DNA of 64,000 bases from CBDHDN01 sp965261585 (lineage in GTDB: Bacteria > Pseudomonadota > Alphaproteobacteria > UBA6615). The stretch covers positions 248,001-312,000 of the forward strand of contig CBDHDN010000029.1 in assembly GCA_965261585.1 (NCBI GenBank), in the 5' to 3' direction. Below, piece after piece: positions 53,597 to 62,001 of the stretch. Below the pieces are notes generated by a model, which saw only the letters and a list, made by a program, of their open reading frames with translations, did no database searches and was not told the DNA's origin. Every line of letters starts with the position of its first letter. The first letter of the stretch is position 1. A program made the position numbers and the translations under genes.

Positions 53597-54463
53597 ATGG
53601 CGATCGTCAAAGCCGGGCTGATCCAGATGGCGCTGAAGGCGGGCACGGACAATCCGCCGGAGGTGATCCGCGACGCCATGGTCGAGGCTCACATTCCGCT
53701 GATCGACGAGGCCGGCAACGCCGGCGTCAACGTGCTGTGCTTTCAGGAGGTCTTCACCCAGCCCTATTTCTGTCCCAGCCAGGACGTCAAATGGTACGCG
53801 GCGACTGAGAAGATCCCCGACGGCCCGACGACCAAGCTGATGCAGGAGTACGCGAAAAAGCACGCCATGGTCATCGTCGTGCCGATCTATGAGGAGGACA
53901 TGACCGGCGTCTACTACAACACCGCGGCCGTGATCGACGCCGACGGCACGTACCTCGGCAAGTACCGCAAGACCCATATCCCGCAGGTTGCCGGCTTCTA
54001 CGAGAAGTTCTTCTTCAAGCCCGGCAACTCCGGCTGGCCGGTGTTCGACACCGCCTACTGCAGGCTCGGCGTCTACATCTGCTACGACCGCCATTTCCCC
54101 GAGGGTTGGCGTGCCCTGGCGCTCAACGGCGCCGAATACATCGTCAACCCGTCGGCCACCGTGGCCGGCCTGTCGCAGTATCTGTGGAAGCTCGAGCAGC
54201 CGGCCTCGGCGGTCGCCAACGGCTGCTACATCGGCGCCATCAACCGGCCCGGCACCGAGGGCCCATGGAACATCGGCAAGTTCTACGGCTCCAGCTACGT
54301 CGTCGACCCGCGCGGCGAGTTCCTGTGCGAGGCCAGCGAGGACGGCGACGAGCTCGTCACCGCCGACATGGACATGGACAAGGTGCGCGAGGTCCGCAAC
54401 CTCTGGCAGTTCTTCCGCGACCGCCGTCCCGAGGCCTACGGCATCCTCGTCGAGGCCCGGTAG
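53597..54463 (+). CDS. Beta-ureidopropionase (N-carbamoyl-beta-alanine amidohydrolase)
   Basis: A 288-residue nitrilase-superfamily enzyme. The catalytic triad is visible: Glu in LCFQEVFTQPYF, Lys in GKYRKTHIPQ, Cys in VYICYDRHFPEGWR. The blocks GFYEKFFFKPGNSGWPVF and NPSATVAGLSQYLWKLEQPA are those of bacterial beta-ureidopropionases, which release beta-alanine, CO2 and ammonia in the last hydrolysis of reductive pyrimidine breakdown. Preceded by GAGAGAGG. The omega-amino acid transaminase at 40731 would use its product. No dihydropyrimidinase is in the window. Confidence 0.92.
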   Translation: MAIVKAGLIQMALKAGTDNPPEVIRDAMVEAHIPLIDEAGNAGVNVLCFQEVFTQPYFCPSQDVKWYAATEKIPDGPTTKLMQEYAKKHAMVIVVPIYEEDMTGVYYNTAAVIDADGTYLGKYRKTHIPQVAGFYEKFFFKPGNSGWPVFDTAYCRLGVYICYDRHFPEGWRALALNGAEYIVNPSATVAGLSQYLWKLEQPASAVANGCYIGAINRPGTEGPWNIGKFYGSSYVVDPRGEFLCEASEDGDELVTADMDMDKVREVRNLWQFFRDRRPEAYGILVEAR

Positions 54464-54536
54464 GACGAGGGGCTTTCGCCGTCGCCGCCGCGGCCCATAA
54501 CGTGTTCCGGCTGCAAAGACCTTTGGCGGTGTCGCC

Positions 54537-54740
54537 ATGACCGGCCCGGCCGACTGCCAGGTCATCGGCCGCTGGCGGATCGTCGAGGCCGACCTATGGG
54601 ACCGCGACTTTCTCGACCTCGTGGAGCCAGCGTACATGGCTTTCGGCGACGACGGCCGCGGCGAGTTCGCCTTCGGGGCGGTCAGCGGCACCCTGGATCT
54701 AGCGTATTACGGGCGCGTATTACGGGGACACGATACTTAA
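54537..54740 (+). pseudogene. Small conserved protein, C-terminus replaced by a repeat
   Basis: It begins CQVIGRWRIVEADLWDRDFLDLVEP, as in a widespread small uncharacterised protein, and continues to GEFAFGAVSGTLDLAYYGR. The last codons then lie in the ATTACGGGGACACGATACTTAA-type repeat, and the frame stops at 54740, giving 67 residues where relatives are longer. Function unknown. Confidence 0.6.
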
Positions 54741-54777
54741 CTACTTATCGTGGTATTCCGAAATAAGCACCGTGTCC
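54726..54777. repeat. REP-like imperfect hairpin
   Basis: GGACACGATACTT and AAGCACCGTGTCC pair with two mismatches. The ACGGGGACACGATACTTAA motif resembles palindromes that accompany REP-associated (IS200-like) transposases in many bacteria. It has displaced the end of the 54537 gene. Confidence 0.6.
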
Positions 54778-55081
54778 CGGAACCCGCCTCGGGACTCGCG
54801 CCGCCCTTGCCATCATCCGCGACACAGCGCGTAGGCACTGTCGAGCGCCTCGGCAATTCCCGCCGTTCGCCACTCGTTGTACGGCAGGTCGAAATAGTCC
54901 GCGGCCTTCAATCCTCTTCCGTCTACGAATCGAATTGATGTAACGTCGTTCGTCTCTATCTGGCTCATGATCGTTTCTCTGTCGTATCGGCCAAGACTAA
55001 GCATTAGAAGATGGCCCAGCAGAAACGGCCTCATAAAGATGAGCTTGGCTTCGGTCCTTTCGCCATTCAGCTCTATGGCTA

Positions 55082-56131
55082 GAGCACATCCGGTTTAGAC
55101 GGAATATCCTGCATTGACGAGGTAGTTTCTGCATTCGGTTGGAGAGAATTCATCGAGGGCGTTTCCAATTGCCCGCCAGAGGTCATCGACGGTTCTGGCG
55201 CCGACCTTGCGGAGAATGGCTTTGAGCTTGGCGAAGACCTGTTCGATGGGATTGAGATCGGGGCTGTAGGGCGGCAGGTAGAGCGGGGTTGCGCCGACCG
55301 CCTCAATGGCCTCGTGTACGCCGGCGACCTTGTGGGAGGAGAGGTTGTCCATGATGACGATGTCGCCCGCGGACAGGGTCGGGACCAGGGCTTGCTGGAC
55401 CCAGGCAAGGAAGCTTGCGCCGTTGATCGGGCCATCGAAAACGCAGGGCGCGGTGATCCGGTCGTGACGCAGGGCGGCAATGAACGTGGTTGTCTTCCAG
55501 TGGCCATGGGGAATGGCCGCCACCACCCGTTCGCCGCGCGGTGCCCGGCCATAACGCCGGGCCATGTTCGTCCGCGCCCAGGTCTCGTCGAGAAAGACCA
55601 GCCGTTCGGCAATCAGCCCAGGTTGCTCGTTGCGCCAAGTGGCTCGCGCCGCCGCGACGTCAGGGCGCTCCTGCTCGGCGGCGTGGGCTGTCTTTTTTTG
55701 CGACTCAGCCCCTGAGCCAGAAGAAAGTCGCCAAGCGTCGAGCGCTTCGCCTCGATCCCCTCGGCGGCCAGCAAGACGCAAAGCTCGTCAATGGTGATGT
55801 CGCAATTCTCCATCACCAGAGCCCGAATGCGATCGCCATGGGGAGCCAGTTTCGATTTCTTCCAGCCACCGTATTTGTCGGCTTTGATCGTGCCCCGCTG
55901 CTTCCAACGCTGCATCAGCTTCACAACAAAGCTGATGCTCACATCAAATTGCTTCGCCGCCGCATTGCGAGAGGTCCCCGATTCAACAACTCGAACAACT
56001 CGTTCACGAAGATCTTCCGAATAAGGTCGTGTCATCCATGGCTGGCCTCCTTTAACCCAGCTCATAGCTTGAATCACTTTTTGCGACCCTTGGGAATCCC
56101 CTTTTTGATTCTGTCTATGCCGGACCCGCTC
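55082..56131 (-). mobile_element. IS630-family element (type B), copy 1, 1050 bp
   Basis: Between TA at 55080-55081 and 56132-56133. The ends are GAGCACATCCGGTTTAGACG and, inverted, GAGCGGGTCCGGCATAGACA. It is nearly identical to the inverted copy at 59423-60472; I noticed one Ala/Thr change (VVAAIPHG against VVATIPHG). Encodes a two-frame transposase. Confidence 0.92.
55095..56035 (-). CDS. IS630-family transposase made by frameshift (copy 1)
   Basis: OrfA runs from ATG 56033-56035 (TRPYSEDLRERVVRVVESGT, HTH) to about 55613. OrfB is in the -1 frame and ends at 55095. The frames meet at a seven-A slippery run (TCGCAAAAAAAGAC). The catalytic residues are in OrfB: FLDETWARTNMA (Asp), VIMDNLSSHK (Asp), PDLNPIEQVFAKL (Glu). 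A programmed -1 shift is known in this IS630 group. Confidence 0.9.
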
Positions 56132-56300
56132 TAGAACTCTGCCGTCGAGCGCTTGAAAGTTTGCCGTTTGCGTTGTGTAGGCCGTGAAGATGTGGCTTGC
56201 CTTCTCACAATCCTCCTTTTGAAAAACGAATTGCTGAGTCGGACCCGATTTCCTTGGACACAGAATTGGCTTAATCGAAGTGTCCAAGGTGGACCGGAAC

Positions 56301-56507
56301 ATGACCGATAATTTTGAGAAGAAAGTTGCTGTTGATGGGCCTGTGGTAAATGCGGGCGAGCTTGGCTCGTCCACGTTTTCCCCAGGCCAGGCTTTGCCGG
56401 CAGGCCCGCTGGGACTTGGCCAGCGATGGACGGTGGCGCGCAAGCGTGAGGTCGTTCTGCGGCTTCAAGCAACGCAAGGGCGATCCGGTGCAGGCGGAAC
56501 TGGATAG
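56301..56507 (+). pseudogene. IS3-family transposase OrfA (copy 4), internal deletion
   Basis: The first 55 or so residues match the OrfA of copies 1 and 2 up to RKREVVLRL. The 104-bp deletion then removes the rest of the HTH and shifts the frame to a stop at 56507. Confidence 0.85.
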
Positions 56508-56603
56508 CGCCATGAAGCGGATCGGAGAGTTGACCATGCAGGTGGAACTGCTGGAGGCCAAGACGGAGACCTTCGGCCCTTTGGGGCGGCGGAGGTCGCG
56601 GCG

Positions 56604-57509
56604 ATGAGTGCCGCCACCTCGCCCGGCACGGGTCTGGCCTACGGCCTGCGGCGGGTCTGCGCCGCCTGGGGCATGGCCCGCTCCTCGTTCTATGCCATGA
56701 CCTCCGGCCAGCACGCCGAGCAGCCGCCGGCAAAGCGTCGGGGACCGAAGCCCGCGATCTCGGACCAGGCGCTGCTGGTGGCGATCGAAGCCGACCTGGA
56801 GGCATCGCCCTGGGAGGGCGAGGGCTACCGCAAGGTCTGGGCTCGGCTTCGGGTCTGTCGCGACATCCGGGTTGCCCGCAAGCGGGTGCTCCGCCTGATG
56901 CGCGAGAACAATCTGCTCTCGCCCCATCGCTGCCGCCGCCGTGGCGGCAATCCCCATGACGGTGAGATCATCACTCATGCCCCGAACCTCATGTGGGGCA
57001 CCGATGGCGTTCGGGTGTTCACGGTGGACGACGGCTGGGGCTGGATCTTCACCGCCGTCGAGCATTGGAACGCCGAGTGTGTCGGCTGGCATGTCTGCAA
57101 GCGCGGCGACCGCTTCGCCGCCCTGCAGCCGATCTCCATGGGGCTTGCCGGGCTGTATGGCTCGACCGCGGCCGGCGCGGCTCGGGGGCTGGCCTTGCGG
57201 ATGGATCACGGCTCCCAGTATCTGTCGGACCACTTCACCAACCAGATCAAGTTCTGGGGCATCCAGCCGTCCTACGCCTTCGTCGCCGAGCCCCAGACCA
57301 ACGGCGTCGCCGAGCGGTTCAATCGCACGCTGAAGGAACAGATCATCCATGGTCGCATCTACCGCAACATCGCGGAGCTGCGGGACGCCGTCCGCGACTT
57401 CGTCGAACTCTACAATGCCCAGTGGATCGTCGAAAAGAACGGCTACCTGAGCCCCGCTCAAGCTCGTCAGGCGTGGCACGCCGCGATCTCAATCAGGCCC
57501 GCCGCGTGA
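56604..57509 (+). CDS. IS3-family transposase OrfB (copy 4), intact
   Basis: A 301-residue catalytic subunit, the only undamaged OrfB of this IS in the window. It has an N-terminal HTH_21-like part (KVWARLRVCRDIRVARKRVLRLMRE, here partly), then LMWGTDGVRVFTVDDGWGW (Asp), LRMDHGSQYLSDHF (Asp), NGVAERFNRTLKEQ (Glu) and DFVELYNAQWIVEKNGYLSP. OrfA of the same copy is broken, so OrfA from copy 1 or 2 would be needed in trans. Confidence 0.92.
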   Translation: MSAATSPGTGLAYGLRRVCAAWGMARSSFYAMTSGQHAEQPPAKRRGPKPAISDQALLVAIEADLEASPWEGEGYRKVWARLRVCRDIRVARKRVLRLMRENNLLSPHRCRRRGGNPHDGEIITHAPNLMWGTDGVRVFTVDDGWGWIFTAVEHWNAECVGWHVCKRGDRFAALQPISMGLAGLYGSTAAGAARGLALRMDHGSQYLSDHFTNQIKFWGIQPSYAFVAEPQTNGVAERFNRTLKEQIIHGRIYRNIAELRDAVRDFVELYNAQWIVEKNGYLSPAQARQAWHAAISIRPAA

Positions 57510-57544
57510 GACAAACTTGTGTCCAAGGAACCGGGTGCGCTACA

Positions 57545-57775
57545 GACCTGCTGGTCACCGACGTCGTCATGCCCGAGATGGACGGCCCGACCCTGATCAA
57601 GGAGGTCCGCGCCATGCACCCCGACATGCGTATTGTCTGCATGTCCGGTTATGCCGAGGACGCGTTTCGCCAGCAGCTCGGCGCCGCCCGCGACATCCAC
57701 TTCCTGGCCAAGCCGTTCAGCCTCACCCAACTCGCCGGCAAGGTGAAGCAGGTCCTCGAACAGCCGGCGGCATGA
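57545..57775 (+). pseudogene. cckA: CckA-type hybrid kinase, C-terminal receiver-domain fragment
   Basis: 76 residues directly after the IS end: LLVTDVVMPEMDGPTLIKEV (phospho-acceptor Asp), MRIVCMSGYAEDAFRQQ, DIHFLAKPFSLTQLAGKVKQVL. The SGYAEDAFR and IHFLxKPFSLxQLAGKVK blocks are those of the receiver domain of CckA, the alphaproteobacterial cell-cycle kinase. The kinase part is missing from the window. It has no start codon of its own. Confidence 0.75.
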
Positions 57776-57801
57776 GCCGACTTGTGGCCGACGGCGGTTC
57801 C

Positions 57802-57818
57802 GTATGATATATTCATAC
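57802..57818. promoter_or_regulatory. Palindromic operator of the parDE operon
   Basis: GTATGA-TATAT-TCATAC, perfect 6-bp arms, 20 bp before the ParD start codon and overlapping an AT-rich promoter-like stretch. Autorepression by the ribbon-helix-helix antitoxin is the usual mode. The role is inferred from position. Confidence 0.65.
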
Positions 57819-57837
57819 CAACTGTCAGAGGGCGATC

Positions 57838-58116
57838 ATGGGCGTGCTTGAGAAGATCACAATCTCCCTGCCGGCGGAGATGGTCGCCGAGATCAAGGAA
57901 GCCATCGCCGCCGGCGAGTTTACGAATACGAGCGAGGCCATCCGCGACGCCCTGCGTCATTGGCGCAGGTCGCGTGTCGTCGTCGCCCTCAACGACGAGG
58001 AGCTGCGCCGGCTCGTCGCCGAAGGTCGCGCCAGCGGCGAGCCCGTCGACGGCGAGACGGTGCTGCGGCAATTGCAGGAGAAATACGAGGCCATGACGGC
58101 CGCAGAAGACCGGTGA
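57838..58116 (+). CDS. parD: ParD-like antitoxin
   Basis: A 92-residue CopG/ribbon-helix-helix protein: EKITISLPAEMVAEIKEAIAAGEFTNTSEAIRDALRHW (quoted in part as the DNA-binding N-terminus), then a charged toxin-binding tail. Its TGA overlaps the GTG of the toxin gene. It neutralises ParE and represses the operon. It is intact in a region full of broken genes. Confidence 0.88.
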   Translation: MGVLEKITISLPAEMVAEIKEAIAAGEFTNTSEAIRDALRHWRRSRVVVALNDEELRRLVAEGRASGEPVDGETVLRQLQEKYEAMTAAEDR

Positions 58117-58403
58117 GCGGCTATCGGCTGCGGCCGCGGGCGGTTCAGGACTTGGCAGCGATCGGCGACTTCATTGCGACGGACAACCCGACCCGCGCCG
58201 TCTCATTCGTGCGCGAAATCCGTGGGGTTTGCTGGCGCCTCGCTCAACGACCCAAAAGCTATCGCCGACGCGACGATCTGGCGTCGGGTCTCAGGCAGGT
58301 AGTTCACGGCCGCTACCTTATGCTCTTCACCGTGGATGGCGACGGCGGCGTCATGATCGAGCGCATCGTGCATGGCGCGCGGCGCCTCGAAGACCTTGTT
58401 TGA
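58113..58403 (+). CDS. parE: ParE/RelE-superfamily toxin
   Basis: A 96-residue toxin: GTG 58113, YRLRPRAVQDLAAIGDFIAT, SFVREIRGVCWRLAQRPKSY, RQVVHGRYLMLFTVDG and IERIVHGARRLEDLV at the end. This is the ParE pattern (DNA gyrase-targeting family). It is coupled to ParD by a GTGA overlap. Intact. Confidence 0.88.
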   Translation: MSGYRLRPRAVQDLAAIGDFIATDNPTRAVSFVREIRGVCWRLAQRPKSYRRRDDLASGLRQVVHGRYLMLFTVDGDGGVMIERIVHGARRLEDLV

Positions 58404-58539
58404 GAGGGCCGACGCAGCCGCCGCTCAATTGCCAGGCCATGTGGCCGACGGCTCCCGTTCCAGGTAGAACAAAAAGGGGGATTATATACTTGACAAACGC
58501 ACAGAACGCATTACCTTATAGGTATCAAGGAGATGCGCC

Positions 58540-59422
58540 ATGTCCGTACTCACCGCCAAGCGTTTTCAGAACAAGACCGAGGCCCGCAAGCACTTAGAGC
58601 GCATTCGCTGGCCCGATGGTCCTTATTGCCCGCACTGCGGCACGGTCGATCGCGCATCGCGCATTAAGGGCGGTCGCGCTGGCCTGTGGTTCTGCAACGC
58701 CTGCCGCAAGCAGTTCAGCGTCACCGTGGGCACGGTCTTCGAGCACTCCAAGGTTCCCCTGCATAAGTGGCTGATGGCCGTCCACCTCTTGACCGCCAGC
58801 AAGAAGGGCATCAGCAGCCACCAGCTACACCGCATGTTGGGCGTCACCTACAAGACCGCGTGGTTCATGTCGCATCGCATCCGCGAAGCCATGCGCGACG
58901 ACGCACCCAGCCCCATGGGCGGCGAAGGCAAGGTTGTCGAAGCCGATGAGACGTTTATCGGCAAGCCCAAGGACGTGTTCCATTCCGGCTACGGCTGGAA
59001 GAAACAGACCGGCACCGCCGGCAAGCGCAAGGTTCTCTCGCTTGTCGAGCGCGGCGGTCGCGCCCGTTCCATGAAGGTCGAAGACCTGACGGCCGACACC
59101 ATCCGCGATGCGCTGGTGGCGAACGTCGACCGCACCTCGCGACTGCACACGGATGAGGCCCAGCACTACAAAGCCGTGGGCCGTGGGCCGCGAGTTCGCC
59201 GAGCACGAGGCTGTGAACCACTCCGCGAAAGAATATGCGCGCGGCGACGTGACCACCAACACGGTCGAGGGCTATTTCTCCATTTTCAAGCGCGGCAGGA
59301 AGGGCATCTACCAGCACTGCGGCGAACAGCACCTACAGCGCTACCTGCACAAGTTCGATTTTCGCTACTCTCATCGCTCAGCACTCGGCGTCGAGGACGG
59401 GGAGCGCGCCGACAAGGCGCTA
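58540..59422 (+). pseudogene. IS1595-family transposase, frameshifted and truncated by IS630
   Basis: It begins with a zinc-ribbon (YCPHCGTVDRASRIKGG ... FCNACRKQFSVTVGTVFE), then VVEADETFIGKPKD (Asp) and LHTDEAQHYKAVG (Asp). A 7-bp duplication (GTGGGCC, about 59180) shifts the frame; it continues FAEHEAVNHSAKEYARGD and TTNTVEGYFSIFKRG (Glu) until the IS630 inserts at 59421. A TTGACA-type promoter and GGAGATG precede ATG 58540. It is inactive. Confidence 0.87.
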
Positions 59423-60472
59423 GAGCGGGTCCGGCATAGACAGAATCAAAAAGGGGATTCCCAAGGGTCGCAAAAAGTGATTCAAGCTATGAGCTGGGTT
59501 AAAGGAGGCCAGCCATGGATGACACGACCTTATTCGGAAGATCTTCGTGAACGAGTTGTTCGAGTTGTTGAATCGGGGACCTCTCGCAATGCGGCGGCGA
59601 AGCAATTTGATGTGAGCATCAGCTTTGTTGTGAAGCTGATGCAGCGTTGGAAGCAGCGGGGCACGATCAAAGCCGACAAATACGGTGGCTGGAAGAAATC
59701 GAAACTGGCTCCCCATGGCGATCGCATTCGGGCTCTGGTGATGGAGAATTGCGACATCACCATTGACGAGCTTTGCGTCTTGCTGGCCGCCGAGGGGATC
59801 GAGGCGAAGCGCTCGACGCTTGGCGACTTTCTTCTGGCTCAGGGGCTGAGTCGCAAAAAAAGACAGCCCACGCCGCCGAGCAGGAGCGCCCTGACGTCGC
59901 GGCGGCGCGAGCCACTTGGCGCAACGAGCAACCTGGGCTGATTGCCGAACGGCTGGTCTTTCTCGACGAGACCTGGGCGCGGACGAACATGGCCCGGCGT
60001 TATGGCCGGGCACCGCGCGGCGAACGGGTGGTGGCGACCATTCCCCATGGCCACTGGAAGACAACCACGTTCATTGCCGCCCTGCGTCACGACCGGATCA
60101 CCGCGCCCTGCGTTTTCGATGGCCCGATCAACGGCGCAAGCTTCCTTGCCTGGGTCCAGCAAGCCCTGGTCCCGACCCTGTCCGCGGGCGACATCGTCAT
60201 CATGGACAACCTCTCCTCCCACAAGGTCGCCGGCGTACACGAGGCCATTGAGGCGGTCGGCGCAACCCCGCTCTACCTGCCGCCCTACAGCCCCGATCTC
60301 AATCCCATCGAACAGGTCTTCGCCAAGCTCAAAGCCATTCTCCGCAAGGTCGGCGCCAGAACCGTCGATGACCTCTGGCGGGCAATTGGAAACGCCCTCG
60401 ATGAATTCTCTCCAACCGAATGCAGAAACTACCTCGTCAATGCAGGATATTCCGTCTAAACCGGATGTGCTC
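59423..60472 (+). mobile_element. IS630-family element (type B), copy 2, 1050 bp
   Basis: Between TA at 59421-59422 and 60473-60474. It is the inverted near-identical partner of 55082-56131, nested in the IS1595-type transposase gene. The two copies face opposite ways around a 3.3-kb segment. Confidence 0.92.
59519..60459 (+). CDS. IS630-family transposase made by frameshift (copy 2)
   Basis: OrfA is 59519-59941 and OrfB, in the -1 frame, ends at 60459. The slippery A7 lies at 59855-59861. Same motifs as the copy at 55095 (DDE: LDETWAR, MDNLSSHK, NPIEQVF). Both copies keep the full-length fused product possible. Confidence 0.9.
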
Positions 60473-60501
60473 TAGATCGGATCAAACGCAGGAGCCCGGC
60501 G

Positions 60502-61812
60502 GTGACGAATTGTACCCCTGAGACGGTGCTGTTTCCAGTCTGCCGCAAGCGGCGGATCGAGGCGGCGTTTGACGGCGGCGATGTGACGAGCAACGGCGGC
60601 GTGCTGCTGTTACGCCAGGCGGACCGGCGGTTGGGTCTGACGGCGGCGGTGGCGCGTCGGCTCGGCGACAGGCGCCAGCGCGGCAAGGTCAGGCATCGCT
60701 TCGTCGACATGCTGCGCCAGCGGGTGTTCGCGATCGCGCTGGGCTATGAGGATCTGAACGATCACACCGAGCTGCGCCACGATGTGGCGGTGCAGACGGC
60801 GACGGGGCAGGACCGGGCGCTGGCCAGCGCGCCGACGCTGTGCCGCTTCGAGAACCAGGCCGAGGCGAGCTGGGCGTGGGCGATCCACGAGGTCCTGGCG
60901 GATGCCTTCATCGCCGCGCATGGTGATCCGCCAGCCGAGATCGTGCTCGACTTCGATGCCACGGACGACCCGGTTCACGGCCATCAAGAAGGCCGGTTCT
61001 TCCATGGCTACTACGACCACTACTGCTTCCTGCCGCTTTACGTGTTCGCCGGCGATCATCTGCTGGCGGCCTACCTGCGACGCTCGGACATCGACCCGGC
61101 GAAGCATGCCGGTGCAGTGCTGAAGCTGCTGGTGCGGCGGCTGCGCCTGGCCTGGCCCGCCGTGCGCATCATCGTGCGGGCGGACTCCGGCTTCTGCCGC
61201 TGGCGCATGCTGTCGTGGTGCGAGCGTCACGGCGTCGACTACATCATCGGCCTGGCCAGGAACAAGCGGCTGGAGGCGCTGGCGGCGCCCGTGATGGCCC
61301 AGGCGCGCGCACTGTTCGCCACGACCGGCGACAAGCAACGGCACTTCGCCGAACTCCGCTATGGCGCCGGGACGTGGAACCGCGAGCGGCGCGTCATCGC
61401 GCGCCTCGAACACACCGCCCGCGGCGCCAACCCGCGCTTCGTGGTGACCAGCCTCGCCGGTGACGGCATGGCGCTCTACGACATGCTCTACTGTGCCCGC
61501 GGCGACATGGAGAACCGCATCAAGGAGCAGTTCGAGCTGTTCTCTGACCGCACCTCGGCCCATCGCTGGTGGCCGAACCAGTTCCGCCTGCTCCTGGCCA
61601 GTCTCGCCTACGTGCTGATGACGGCGATCCGGCGCTTCGGCCTCGCCGGCACCGAGGCCGCCCGCGCCCAGGTCGGCACGATCCGCCTGCGCTTGCTCAA
61701 GATCGGCGCCGTCGTCATCCGCAACACCCGTCGGGTCCGCTTCCTGCTCTCCTCGGCCTGTCCCGATCAGGCCCTGTTCACACTGGTCGCCACCAGGCTC
61801 GAACCAGGATAG
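60502..61812 (+). CDS. IS1380-family transposase
   Basis: A 436-residue DDE transposase of the IS1380 group: GTG 60502, DGGDVTSNGGVLLLRQADRR, RHRFVDMLRQRVFAIALGYEDLND (in part), LDFDATDDPVHGHQEG (Asp), RADSGFCRW (Asp) and the C-terminal MENRIKEQFELFSDRTSAH (Glu). Full length. The ends of the element were not resolved; 61813-62001 contains no gene and probably its right end. Confidence 0.93.
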   Translation: MTNCTPETVLFPVCRKRRIEAAFDGGDVTSNGGVLLLRQADRRLGLTAAVARRLGDRRQRGKVRHRFVDMLRQRVFAIALGYEDLNDHTELRHDVAVQTATGQDRALASAPTLCRFENQAEASWAWAIHEVLADAFIAAHGDPPAEIVLDFDATDDPVHGHQEGRFFHGYYDHYCFLPLYVFAGDHLLAAYLRRSDIDPAKHAGAVLKLLVRRLRLAWPAVRIIVRADSGFCRWRMLSWCERHGVDYIIGLARNKRLEALAAPVMAQARALFATTGDKQRHFAELRYGAGTWNRERRVIARLEHTARGANPRFVVTSLAGDGMALYDMLYCARGDMENRIKEQFELFSDRTSAHRWWPNQFRLLLASLAYVLMTAIRRFGLAGTEAARAQVGTIRLRLLKIGAVVIRNTRRVRFLLSSACPDQALFTLVATRLEPG

Positions 61813-62001
61813 CGGCCGCCCCTTCGGTCCCTTACACGATCCCAATGCCGTGCCGCGGCAACCAGTAAACGCGACCGCTCGCCGCCACCGAACACCGTAA
61901 TGCTTCGCTCCTGCACCGCGGCCATGAACCCCGGTCAAAACCCGTCCCAATTCGCCTCATTCGAGACAGATGACCGGCCCAACAGGACACAATCATTCGC
62001 A

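Larger units (their letters stand above)
54813..56234 (-). pseudogene. Unknown protein, split by IS630 and cut by IS3 copy 4
   Basis: Parts 56132-56234 and 54813-55079 join in frame after removing IS630 and one TA (QALDGRVLAIELNGERTEA). The 5' end is lost at the IS3 border (56235); about 123 C-terminal codons remain, ending LDSAYALCRG. It contains RFVDGRGLKAADYFDLPYNE and a hydrophobic MRPFLLGHLLMLSLG. The family is not recognised. Confidence 0.65.
56235..57544 (+). mobile_element. IS3-family element, copy 4, 1310 bp
   Basis: Complete terminal repeats but 104 bp deleted inside orfA (between GCGGCTT and CAAGCAACGC). The flanks do not match (AACGAATTGC left, GACCTGCTGG right), and different genes are cut on either side, so it marks a rearrangement joint or a much older insertion. 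Confidence 0.9.
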
